A DNA stretch of 16,015 nt from JBCCEV01 sp039030125 (lineage in GTDB: Bacteria > Pseudomonadota > Gammaproteobacteria > Ga0077536): contig JBCCEV010000102.1 in NCBI GenBank assembly GCA_039030125.1, positions 1 to 16,015 of the forward strand. Direction: 5' to 3'. Of the stretch, positions 1 to 6,432 are shown piece after piece. The translations under genes and the position numbers were made by a program. The notes under the pieces are model-generated. The model searched no databases. It was given only the letters and a program-made list of their open reading frames with translations, and was not told the DNA's origin. The stretch's first letter is position 1. Each line of letters starts with the position of its first letter.

Positions 1-1086
1 GACAAACAGACGGCGCTTGCTAATAGGCGCGCGCGGAAATCCTACGGGTTCGCCTTCGAAGACGATGACCTCGGGGATCAGTGCTTTGCCCGCGTACCAA
101 TATGTTTGGCCTTTGGCACCGCCCACCAGTGGTGGCGCCCAATTCTCGCGATCGGGGCGCCATTGCGCATGGGTGGAACCCAGAAACGGCCCGCGATGAA
201 TAACTTTCCAATTGCCCCAGGTCAGCATGGGGTCACCCGCGCCCCAGGCATCCGATAGATTGATGTTCATGCCCGGCATGTAGGGTTCGAATCGTTGATT
301 GGCTGGGAAACGGCGCACGCGTTTGAAGTTGGGAAGATAGCCCCACAACTCCGGGATCTCTCGTTGGTCATAGTGCCAGTGGCTTAAAAACGCGGAGCCT
401 TTCACGTCGAACGTGTGGGTGAACCAAACCACCTGCAATCGTGTTTTGTCCTCGTGACCTTTGAGGTACGGACCTCCGGCATCGGGGTGGACAAGGCCGG
501 TGCATTGCTGCTCGCCCCATACGAAATCGTACTCGTAACTCTTCTCGCCCGCTTGATTGGAGACCACGCAGGGGATGGGGTACATGGCTTTATCATGGCG
601 CCCCCAGCTTAAGGTGATATTGGCGATGGCCTCATTGCCGCTTTGAACGTTTGGAAACGGTAAGCCTCCGATCCAAGGTTGACCGTCCTTGGTGTAGACG
701 TTGCCCACCTCGTCAAAACGCGCCTGCCCCTGATTTTTGAGCGTTGCATCGAAGAAGTAGGGTGGATACATGGTTTCAACATCGGTCACGCCGGGCTGAA
801 TAAAGAAGGTCCGCTGATCTTGCTTCACTTCCTGATAAACAATGGGGTCAAGCAGGTCTTGGATCAGATCGACATTATCTGCATCAATCACATCGCCAAC
901 CTTGATATTGCCCCGGGTAAAGGTTTCGATATCGAGCAGTTCCTCGGGATAGGCCTTGGTGATATCCGCACTTGCTGAAATCTCCGGCCAAAGTGCCGTC
1001 AGCACCCCAGCACTACCGAGGCCGCGCGCCGTTTTCTCCAGAAAAACGCGTCGCGAGAAGTCGAAGTCGTAGCGTTTGATGTGCAC
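1..1086 (-). CDS. Tat-exported DUF1329 family protein, 3' end outside window
   Basis: An uninterrupted frame of 362 codons runs from a GTG at 1086 leftward to the window edge, so the C-terminus is missing. The GTG is preceded by GGGAG at suitable spacing, and no ATG lies near the conserved N-terminus. The N-terminus has a twin-arginine motif (S11-R12-R13-V-F-L-E), a short weakly hydrophobic stretch and an ASA-like cleavage site near residue 40, so export through Tat to the periplasm is likely. The mature part is rich in Trp, Tyr and Pro (segments such as YPPYFFDAT, WIGGLPFPN, WGYLPNFKRVRRFP, WGAGDPMLTWGNW), which I recognise as DUF1329. Family members are usually about 430-460 aa and are annotated as outer-membrane lipoprotein-sorting-like; the biochemical role is unknown. 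They often sit near hydrophobic-substrate catabolism or RND export genes. The divergent amidohydrolase may share its control region. Family assignment is by eye. Confidence 0.82.
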   Translation of the reverse strand, partial: MHIKRYDFDFSRRVFLEKTARGLGSAGVLTALWPEISASADITKAYPEELLDIETFTRGNIKVGDVIDADNVDLIQDLLDPIVYQEVKQDQRTFFIQPGVTDVETMYPPYFFDATLKNQGQARFDEVGNVYTKDGQPWIGGLPFPNVQSGNEAIANITLSWGRHDKAMYPIPCVVSNQAGEKSYEYDFVWGEQQCTGLVHPDAGGPYLKGHEDKTRLQVVWFTHTFDVKGSAFLSHWHYDQREIPELWGYLPNFKRVRRFPANQRFEPYMPGMNINLSDAWGAGDPMLTWGNWKVIHRGPFLGSTHAQWRPDRENWAPPLVGGAKGQTYWYAGKALIPEVIVFEGEPVGFPRAPISKRRLFV

Positions 1087-1215
1087 GCTTATCTCCCGAA
1101 TAGCCAGCGTGTTTGAGGATCTCGCGTTGCATGCGCTTAAGCAAGCGTGTTCGACGCGAGCCCATTTGCTCGCTAGGATCGTCGGTAATCTGACGCCGCA
1201 CGCCCAGGAGAGCGC
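1087..1215. promoter_or_regulatory. Divergent intergenic control region with operator-like repeats
   Basis: This 129-bp gap separates the leftward DUF1329 gene from the rightward amidohydrolase and must hold both start signals. It contains an 11-base direct repeat, AGCGTGTTTGA at 1106-1116 and AGCGTGTTCGA at 1144-1154 (one mismatch). It also has a perfect inverted repeat GCGAGC-N6-GCTCGC at 1156-1173 and a GCTTAAGC palindrome at 1135-1142. The 18-bp inverted repeat has the size of a dimeric regulator site. No convincing -35/-10 pair was found. Regulator binding is inference only. Confidence 0.35.
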
Positions 1216-2340
1216 ATGATCAAACCGATCATCTCTGCCGACTCACATGTCGCAGAGCCGCCCAATTGCTATACCGACTTTATCGAGCCGAAGTTTCGAG
1301 ATCGCGCGCCCCGGATGGTCCACGACGAGAAGCGTGGCGATGTTTTCAGGATCCAGGGCAGCAAAACACCGATCCCCCTATCTTTGATTTCGGCGGCGGG
1401 TAAGGCCCCGGAAGAATTGTCGGTCAAGGGCGCAAAATTTGAGAAGCTCCATCGTGGTGGCTGGGATCCTCATGCCCGGATCGCAGATCAGGATCGCGAT
1501 GGTATCGCCGCCGAGGTGATCTACCCCTCAGTGGGGATGGAGATCTGCAACCATGTCGATGGCGAGTACAAGCAAGCCTGCATGGAGGCCTATAACCGTT
1601 GGCTCCTGGAATACTGCGCGCCCTATCCCGAGCGTTTGATCGGTCTCGCCCAATGTGCGGTGCAATCAACGGCCCAAGGCATCAAGGAACTCGAGGCCGT
1701 ACAAGCCGCCGGCTTCAAAGGCGTAATGCTGCCCGGGCTGCCGAGTACCAAAGAAGATTGGTGCGATCCGGTCTTTGATGAGTTTTTTGCCGCCGTGGTC
1801 GAACTCGATCTGGTCGCTAGTTTTCATATTCTTACCTCTGGCGAGGGACTAGGACAAAGGTTTCGTGGCTCCAAAATCAATGCCTTCATGTCGGTCGTGC
1901 GCGGCAATCAGGAATTGATGAGCATGTTCGTTTTTGATGGGGTCTTCATGCGCCATCCAAAGCTTAAAATCGTCTCGGTCGAAGCCGACGGTGGATGGAT
2001 CCCGCATTTTATGTATCGTATGGACCATGCTTATCAACGGCATCGTCACTGGATGAAGGGTCGCGAGCTGGAGCGCACCCCAAGTGAGTATTTTCGCGAA
2101 CACATCTACTTCACGTTTCAAGATGATTACACGGCCTTCGCTTTTAAAGACCATGTCAATATCGAACGTATGATGTGGGCTAATGATTACCCGCATTCGG
2201 ATTCGACTTGGCCTTGGTCTCAAGACGTGATCGCCGAGCAAACGGCACACATGAGCGAGAAGGAAAGAAACTTGGTCCTTCACGACAATGTCGCCTCGCT
2301 GTACAAGCTCGACACCTCAACGCTGAAAGCCGCCGCCTGA
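1216..2340 (+). CDS. Amidohydrolase-2 family metal-dependent hydrolase
   Basis: This 374-aa protein of the TIM-barrel amidohydrolase superfamily (COG2159/PF04909 type) hydrolyses or decarboxylates small, often ring-derived substrates using a bound divalent metal. The start ATG has AGGAG five bases upstream. The N-terminal metal motif is ISADSHV with D9 and H11. A mid-barrel histidine lies in VASFHIL, then comes SVEADGGWIPH, and near the C-terminus WANDYPHSDSTWPWS supplies the conserved acidic ligand D324. Length and motif order match the soluble cytoplasmic members found in aromatic and xenobiotic degradation clusters. The substrate cannot be deduced. The Rieske ferredoxin starts 12 bases after the stop, so the two are probably co-transcribed. 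Amidase and decarboxylase activity are both possible within the family. Confidence 0.85.
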   Translation: MIKPIISADSHVAEPPNCYTDFIEPKFRDRAPRMVHDEKRGDVFRIQGSKTPIPLSLISAAGKAPEELSVKGAKFEKLHRGGWDPHARIADQDRDGIAAEVIYPSVGMEICNHVDGEYKQACMEAYNRWLLEYCAPYPERLIGLAQCAVQSTAQGIKELEAVQAAGFKGVMLPGLPSTKEDWCDPVFDEFFAAVVELDLVASFHILTSGEGLGQRFRGSKINAFMSVVRGNQELMSMFVFDGVFMRHPKLKIVSVEADGGWIPHFMYRMDHAYQRHRHWMKGRELERTPSEYFREHIYFTFQDDYTAFAFKDHVNIERMMWANDYPHSDSTWPWSQDVIAEQTAHMSEKERNLVLHDNVASLYKLDTSTLKAAA

Positions 2341-2352
2341 TCGAGAACCCCC

Positions 2353-2667
2353 ATGCCTGAAGTTGATGTGCTGGCCGCGAGCGATCTCGGCCCCAACGAA
2401 GTCACGTTGATTGAAATCGATGGACACCCAGCAATCGCGCTCTACAACCTTGATGGCGAGTTTTTCGCCACCGACGATCTTTGTTCTCATGGCGATGCGT
2501 CACTCGCTGAAGGAGACATCGAAGATGGCGAGATCCTATGCCCTTTTCATTTAGGGAGTTTCGATATTCGCACCGGTGAGGCGCGCCAGGCACCTTGTAT
2601 AACGCCGATCCGTACCCATCCTGTGAAGGTTGAAGGCGACCGCATCATATTGGTGCTGGAAGACTAA
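2353..2667 (+). CDS. Rieske [2Fe-2S] ferredoxin, dioxygenase-component type
   Basis: This 104-aa soluble electron carrier contains one Rieske domain. The cluster ligands are C44-x-H46 (box CSHGDAS) and C63-x2-H66 (box CPFHLGSFD), with 16 residues between H46 and C63, as in bacterial dioxygenase ferredoxins. The protein has no signal peptide and no extra domain, so it is expected to shuttle electrons in the cytoplasm between a reductase and an oxygenase. Neither partner lies in the window. It begins 12 bases after the amidohydrolase stop with only a poor ribosome site (CCCCC directly before ATG), which suggests translation coupled to the upstream gene. NirD-like small subunits share this fold, but the context offers no nitrite reductase. 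Confidence 0.88.
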   Translation: MPEVDVLAASDLGPNEVTLIEIDGHPAIALYNLDGEFFATDDLCSHGDASLAEGDIEDGEILCPFHLGSFDIRTGEARQAPCITPIRTHPVKVEGDRIILVLED

Positions 2668-2871
2668 ACGCGGTTTCAAAAATTGCGCAAAATGCATGCG
2701 GATCGGTGAAAAGCGCAGCGGCGCGGTCAAATGCGCGAGGGATCGGCGCGCGTTTGCCAAGCACAGCGGGTCCAAACACCGACGTTGAGACTGACTCCAG
2801 AACATTCTCGACCTAGGGCTCTTCCAAAATGGAACGGAGCAAGGGATACTTCCGCGTGTGTCGGGTAATTG
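2668..2871. other. Gene-free leader side of a 420-bp intergenic gap
   Basis: No coding frame with a credible start and ribosome site was seen here on either strand. Small palindromes TTGCGCAA (2683-2690) and ATGCAT (2692-2697) lie just after the Rieske stop but have no T-run, so no terminator is called. A possible -35 TTGAGA (2785-2790) lacks a good -10 partner. CGGAG (2835-2839) can pair with TTCCG (2850-2854), leaving an AAGGGAT-containing loop. The promoter of the downstream small transcript probably lies here but is not resolved. Confidence 0.35.
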
Positions 2872-2872
2872 A

Positions 2873-2885
2873 AAGGAGGTGATCC
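2873..2885 (+). promoter_or_regulatory. Maximal Shine-Dalgarno site of the 23-codon ORF
   Basis: AAGGAGGTGATCC is complementary over 13 contiguous bases to the universal bacterial 16S rRNA 3' end (GGAUCACCUCCUU). Its GGAGG core ends 7 bases before an ATG at 2887. Most genes in this window have 4-5 complementary bases, so this site stands out. Confidence 0.75.
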
Positions 2886-2886
2886 A

Positions 2887-2958
2887 ATGTCTAGTGAGAT
2901 TAACCGAGTTTTCACGATAACTTTGGATCGTAAAGACAAGTTGGGGGCTTTTAGCTAA
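2887..2958 (+). CDS. Putative 23-aa small protein of unknown function
   Basis: The frame runs from ATG to TAA and encodes 23 residues, beginning MSSEINRVF and ending KDKLGAFS. It has four basic and three acidic residues, no membrane segment, no cysteine, and a hydrophobic centre (VFTITL). The case for translation is the 13-base ribosome site in front and the strong terminator about 50 bases after the stop, which make a compact transcription unit. I recognise no family: it does not look like PqqA, and no radical-SAM or other peptide-modifying enzyme is nearby. It could be a regulatory or leader peptide, a toxin-like small protein, or an incidental frame inside a small RNA. Function is unknown. 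Confidence 0.5.
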   Translation: MSSEINRVFTITLDRKDKLGAFS

Positions 2959-2981
2959 GCGTCTGCTGTCGGATGATTCCA

Positions 2982-3004
2982 GAGATCGGGAATGACTCGA
3001 TCTC
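2982..3004 (+). ncRNA. Hairpin with GGA in loop, 3' part of small transcript
   Basis: GAGATCG (2982-2988) pairs perfectly with CGATCTC (2998-3004) around the 9-base loop GGAATGACT. It lies between the small ORF stop and the terminator. GGA displayed in a loop is the recognition feature of CsrA/RsmA. Whether this RNA binds such a protein is untested inference. It may equally be a simple 3' UTR structure. Confidence 0.4.
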
Positions 3005-3007
3005 ACG

Positions 3008-3036
3008 AGAGGGCCGCTTCGCGGCCCTCTTTTTTT
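3008..3036 (+). terminator. Strong rho-independent terminator
   Basis: A 10-bp stem AGAGGGCCGC / GCGGCCCTCT (3008-3017 with 3021-3030), capped by a CTTCG-type turn, is followed by a run of seven T (3030-3036). It ends the transcript carrying the 23-codon ORF. It is the clearest terminator in the window. Confidence 0.9.
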
Positions 3037-3063
3037 GCGGCTTAAATTCCTCTGTTTTGTAAT
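3035..3063 (+). promoter_or_regulatory. Possible sigma70 promoter for FG-GAP gene
   Basis: TTGCGG (3035-3040), a 17-base spacer and TGTAAT (3058-3063) give a moderate match to sigma70 elements. The predicted start would be about 15-20 bases before the TTG codon at 3088. The -35 is weak, and it overlaps the end of the terminator T-run, so the next gene would need its own promoter about here. Confidence 0.35.
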
Positions 3064-3087
3064 ACTCCGGGCCTTCGGAGGTTCCCG

Positions 3088-4284
3088 TTGATCATGTTTT
3101 TGCAATCTTTGGTGCGCATTGGACTTGTTGTCCTAGCGTTCAACGCGATGGCAGTTGAGGGTTTGCCTGATTTCGAGGCGGACCGGGCGGCGACGCTCGA
3201 AGATGCGCTGCACGGCGGCCATCTGTACCCTCGGTTCGGCGGCTCCGGATATGAGTTTCCCACGGCAACAATGGCCGACTGGAACGCCGACGGGCTCATT
3301 GATCTGATCGTGGGCTACAACATGCGCGATCCCGATCTGATCAGAATGGTCGTCTATCTGAATATCGGGCAAGGTGGCGCGCCCGCTTTTACTGGCGACC
3401 CCTCGCACGCATTCTTCGTGGCGGCCCGCCGGCATGGTCAAAGCGAGACTAGGATCTTCGAGGATCTGGGGTTCCATGAACCTGCTCGTGAACACAAATT
3501 CATGACCTTCGTTCCGACGGTGGTCGATGTTAACGGCGATGGTCTGTTCGATATATTGGCGTATGAAGGCGTGCGCGATGTCGATCAACAACGAGGACAG
3601 TGGTTGTTGCTCAATCGCGGGGAGATCGGCGCGCCAAAGTTCACTGCTTTCTATCTGCACAGCCGCGAGCACCTCGATAAATTGCCGCCGGGGGCGTATA
3701 TCGAGCTACTGAGACTTTACTTGGGTACCCCCAAAGGCGAGCGTTCGAGTTTCGCCGCGCTGTCGGTGACGGATTGGAATTCGGATGGCGCGCTTGATCT
3801 CGTCTACTCCGGAACCCAGACGGCCGTCGCCTTCGGCCGCACGACAGCATCTGGAGGCTGGGGCGCGCAGAGCGACCATTGGGAGATCCAAATGCCGACG
3901 GGCAGTGACGGGTTCGGACGTGAGCCGCATTTGGTGGCGGCCGACTTCGATGGTGATGGGATCAATGAACTCGTGTCAGCCAGCACGCGCAGTTCAGCTT
4001 TATACAGGGGTGGCGGACATTTCAGTTTGTTTGTGCGAGACGCTGAATCTCAACGGTTCGTGCTCAAACAAGCCAATCTTTTCACGCTGAACTCAAAGAA
4101 AAACCCCTGGGTATTCCCAGACTGGCAATATCCTTGGTACATGGCGAGGAACGGTTGGTGGCATCCTCGAATTGCGGCGCTCGACGTCAATGACGACGGC
4201 AAGATCGACATTGTCGCTGGATGGGGTGGTGGTAACGATCAGAAGCAGTACGGTGACAGGATCTATACCTACCTCGGGCGCTAG
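3088..4284 (+). CDS. Exported FG-GAP/VCBS repeat beta-propeller protein
   Basis: This 398-aa protein has an N-terminal Sec signal (FLQSLVRIGLVVLAFNAMA, cleavage near residue 22), so it acts in the periplasm or outside the cell. Five FG-GAP/VCBS-type calcium loops are visible: D64-WNADGLID, D147-VNGDGLFD, D229-WNSDGALD, D286-FDGDGINE and D366-VNDDGKID. Four of them are spaced about 80 residues apart, so a partial or complete propeller is likely. Such proteins are related to integrin alpha heads and bacterial surface or carbohydrate-binding propellers; no enzyme motif was seen. GGAGG at 3077-3081 is six bases before TTG 3088 and twelve before ATG 3094, favouring the TTG; both give nearly the same protein. 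It ends 13 bp from the convergent 709-aa regulator gene. The specific role is unknown. Confidence 0.8.
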   Translation: MIMFLQSLVRIGLVVLAFNAMAVEGLPDFEADRAATLEDALHGGHLYPRFGGSGYEFPTATMADWNADGLIDLIVGYNMRDPDLIRMVVYLNIGQGGAPAFTGDPSHAFFVAARRHGQSETRIFEDLGFHEPAREHKFMTFVPTVVDVNGDGLFDILAYEGVRDVDQQRGQWLLLNRGEIGAPKFTAFYLHSREHLDKLPPGAYIELLRLYLGTPKGERSSFAALSVTDWNSDGALDLVYSGTQTAVAFGRTTASGGWGAQSDHWEIQMPTGSDGFGREPHLVAADFDGDGINELVSASTRSSALYRGGGHFSLFVRDAESQRFVLKQANLFTLNSKKNPWVFPDWQYPWYMARNGWWHPRIAALDVNDDGKIDIVAGWGGGNDQKQYGDRIYTYLGR

Positions 4285-4297
4285 GGACCCGGTGCAG

Positions 4298-6427
4298 CTA
4301 ATGACTTTTGGTCAGTTTCTCTAGGCGGATCCTGCGTAAATCGCTCTCTTTTTGTAACAGCGCATCAATGTTTTCGGACTGCAACGGCGCGGAAAACCAG
4401 TAGCCTTGGGCATTAGCACATTTTAGCGCCTTCAAGCGCTCGGCCTGATCAGATGATTCCACCCCCTCGGCGACCACCTTCATCGAGAGGTTATCTGCCA
4501 GTGAGATCATCGCATCGACGATCCGCGCGTTATCGGGTGAAACATCAAGCGAGGTAATGAAGCTCCGGTCGATCTTGATGGCGTCGTAGGGAAATTCGCG
4601 CAAATAGGATAGGGAGGAGTAACCTGTCCCGAAATCGTCCAATTCCAATTTCACCCCGATGCTGCGCAACGTCTCGAGCTCGGTAAGAACTTCTGCGTGA
4701 TGTTCCAGTAGCGCGTTTTCCGTGATTTCGAGTCGCAAGTTGCGCGGGTCTAAACCCGTGCGCTCCAAAACTGCAATGGTGTTGTCGGCAAAATTGGGCA
4801 GCGAGAACATGTGGCTCGAAATATTGACGCTCACACTGAGATCTTTAAGCGAACTAAAACGTTCTTGCCAATCGAACAACTGTTCGCAGGCGGCCGTTAA
4901 TGTCCACCACGTAATTGGAGCGATGGTGCCGATTTCTTCGGCGATCGGAATAAAGTCTTCCGGTGGAATAAGGCCCCGTTCAGGATGTTGCCAGCGCAGT
5001 AGCGCCTCGAAGCCGATAAGCTGCATCGTTTCAAGTGAAACGATGGGCTGGTAGTCGACGCTCAGTTCCTCGCGCATCTCAACGCCCCGGATCCCCGCTT
5101 CCAGTTCAAGCTTTGTAACCGCGAGTTCGTGCATTTCCGCATCGTAGATGGCGTAGTCACTGCTTTGTGTTTCCTTGATGCGGTACATCGCAAGGTCCGC
5201 ATCACGCAGTACTTCTTCGACGCTATCGTACTTGGGCCGGCTGACCGCGATACCGATGCTCGCACCGACCTGAATTTCCTTACCGCGGATCACGAAGCGC
5301 TTGGCAAACAGTTCGTTGATCCGTTGCGCGATGAGGCGCGCTTGTTCATCACTGATCACATCGGCGGCTAGAATCGCAAACTCGTCACCGCCCAGGCGCG
5401 CGATGGAATCGCTGGGCCGCAAGAATTTGCTCAGCCGATGCGCGACGCCAATGAGCAGATCATCGCCGTAGGCATGTCCAAGGCTATCGTTGATGCGCTT
5501 GAATTTATCGAGGTCGAGAAACAACACGGCAAATCCGCGGCTCGTATCCCGTTGGTACTGTTTCAACGCGATTTGCAAGCGGTCAAGGAACAGGTGGCGA
5601 TTGGGGAGCGAGGTTAGCGGATCGTGTAGCGCTTCGTGTACGAGTTTTTCCTCGGCTTCCTTACGCGAGCGAATATCGGTCATCGATCCCGCCATTCTGC
5701 TCGGTTGTCCCCCGGCATCGCGAATGACCACGCCACGCGCCAGCACCCAATTAATTTTCCCAACGGCGTCGTGAATGCGGTGTTCGTGCTCAAAGTGCTC
5801 GGTGGATCCGGCCAAGTGCGCTTTTAAAGCGGCATCAAACCCGTCTTTGTCGTCCTCGTGGATGCGATTGAGCCACGTACTGATCTGACCCGTATGAGCA
5901 ACCGGCAGACCGAGGATGTCGTACCAGCGCGGTGAGTAGTAAACCTGACCGGAAGTAAGGTTCCAATCCCAAACGCCGTCGCTAGCGCCAGCGACGGCCA
6001 AGGCGTAGCGTTCCTCGCTTTCGCGTAACGCGCTTTCCGCTTCGTGCCGAGCGATGGCGTATCGGATTGAGCGAGGCAGCAGCGCATCACTCATTTCACC
6101 TTTAATCAAATAGTCCTGCGCGCCGAGCGCGACGGCTTTGGTCGCCAGGGATTCATCTTCTAGATTAGTCAGAATGATGACCGGTACGTGGGGCGCGGCG
6201 ACATTAAGTTGTTCAAGATTTGATAAGCCGCGACCGTCGGGAAGCGAAAGATCGAGCAACACGACATCGTATTCTTCCTCAACCGCGCGGACCATGCCAT
6301 CAGCGAGGCAGGAGACATGTTCGATTTCAAAACCGCACTCGCGGTGGCGGTTCAGGGTTTCTTCGGTGAGGGTCGCCTCGATTGAGTCATCTTCAATCAT
6401 CAAAACATGTAAAGCGTGCCTATCCAA
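4298..6427 (-). CDS. REC-PAS-GGDEF-EAL response regulator, c-di-GMP synthase/hydrolase
   Basis: This 709-aa cytoplasmic regulator controls cyclic di-GMP. A receiver covers about 5-125, with acidic pair E12-D13, phospho-acceptor D59 in VVLLDLSLPDG and K109. A PAS/PAC sensor follows at about 135-255. The GGDEF domain (about 265-430) has the intact motif GGDEF at 346-350 and an inhibitory RxxD I-site at 337-340. The EAL domain (about 440-690) keeps E474-A-L, N535, E567, D597-D598, K618 and E654, so both synthesis and hydrolysis look possible. The start is a TTG at 6427: the in-frame ATG nine codons later would cut the first receiver strand, and GGAG lies about ten bases upstream. It starts 5 bp after the histidine kinase stop and is very likely its partner. 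Confidence 0.9.
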   Translation of the reverse strand: MDRHALHVLMIEDDSIEATLTEETLNRHRECGFEIEHVSCLADGMVRAVEEEYDVVLLDLSLPDGRGLSNLEQLNVAAPHVPVIILTNLEDESLATKAVALGAQDYLIKGEMSDALLPRSIRYAIARHEAESALRESEERYALAVAGASDGVWDWNLTSGQVYYSPRWYDILGLPVAHTGQISTWLNRIHEDDKDGFDAALKAHLAGSTEHFEHEHRIHDAVGKINWVLARGVVIRDAGGQPSRMAGSMTDIRSRKEAEEKLVHEALHDPLTSLPNRHLFLDRLQIALKQYQRDTSRGFAVLFLDLDKFKRINDSLGHAYGDDLLIGVAHRLSKFLRPSDSIARLGGDEFAILAADVISDEQARLIAQRINELFAKRFVIRGKEIQVGASIGIAVSRPKYDSVEEVLRDADLAMYRIKETQSSDYAIYDAEMHELAVTKLELEAGIRGVEMREELSVDYQPIVSLETMQLIGFEALLRWQHPERGLIPPEDFIPIAEEIGTIAPITWWTLTAACEQLFDWQERFSSLKDLSVSVNISSHMFSLPNFADNTIAVLERTGLDPRNLRLEITENALLEHHAEVLTELETLRSIGVKLELDDFGTGYSSLSYLREFPYDAIKIDRSFITSLDVSPDNARIVDAMISLADNLSMKVVAEGVESSDQAERLKALKCANAQGYWFSAPLQSENIDALLQKESDLRRIRLEKLTKSH

Positions 6428-6432
6428 AGCAA

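Noticed and set aside
2871..2890. Possible leftover of a reversed 16S rRNA gene end
   Set aside because: The match to the 16S 3' complement stops at AAGGAGGTGATCCA and the following bases do not continue into rRNA sequence, so a ribosome site is the simpler reading.
2668..3087. c-di-GMP (GEMM) riboswitch before the FG-GAP gene
   Set aside because: Looked for because of the nearby c-di-GMP enzymes, but the conserved GEMM core segments were not seen.
2551..3105. A 184-codon open frame on the minus strand across the gap
   Set aside because: It runs antisense through the Rieske gene end and the terminator, has no recognisable domain and an unnatural composition. It is most likely a chance frame.
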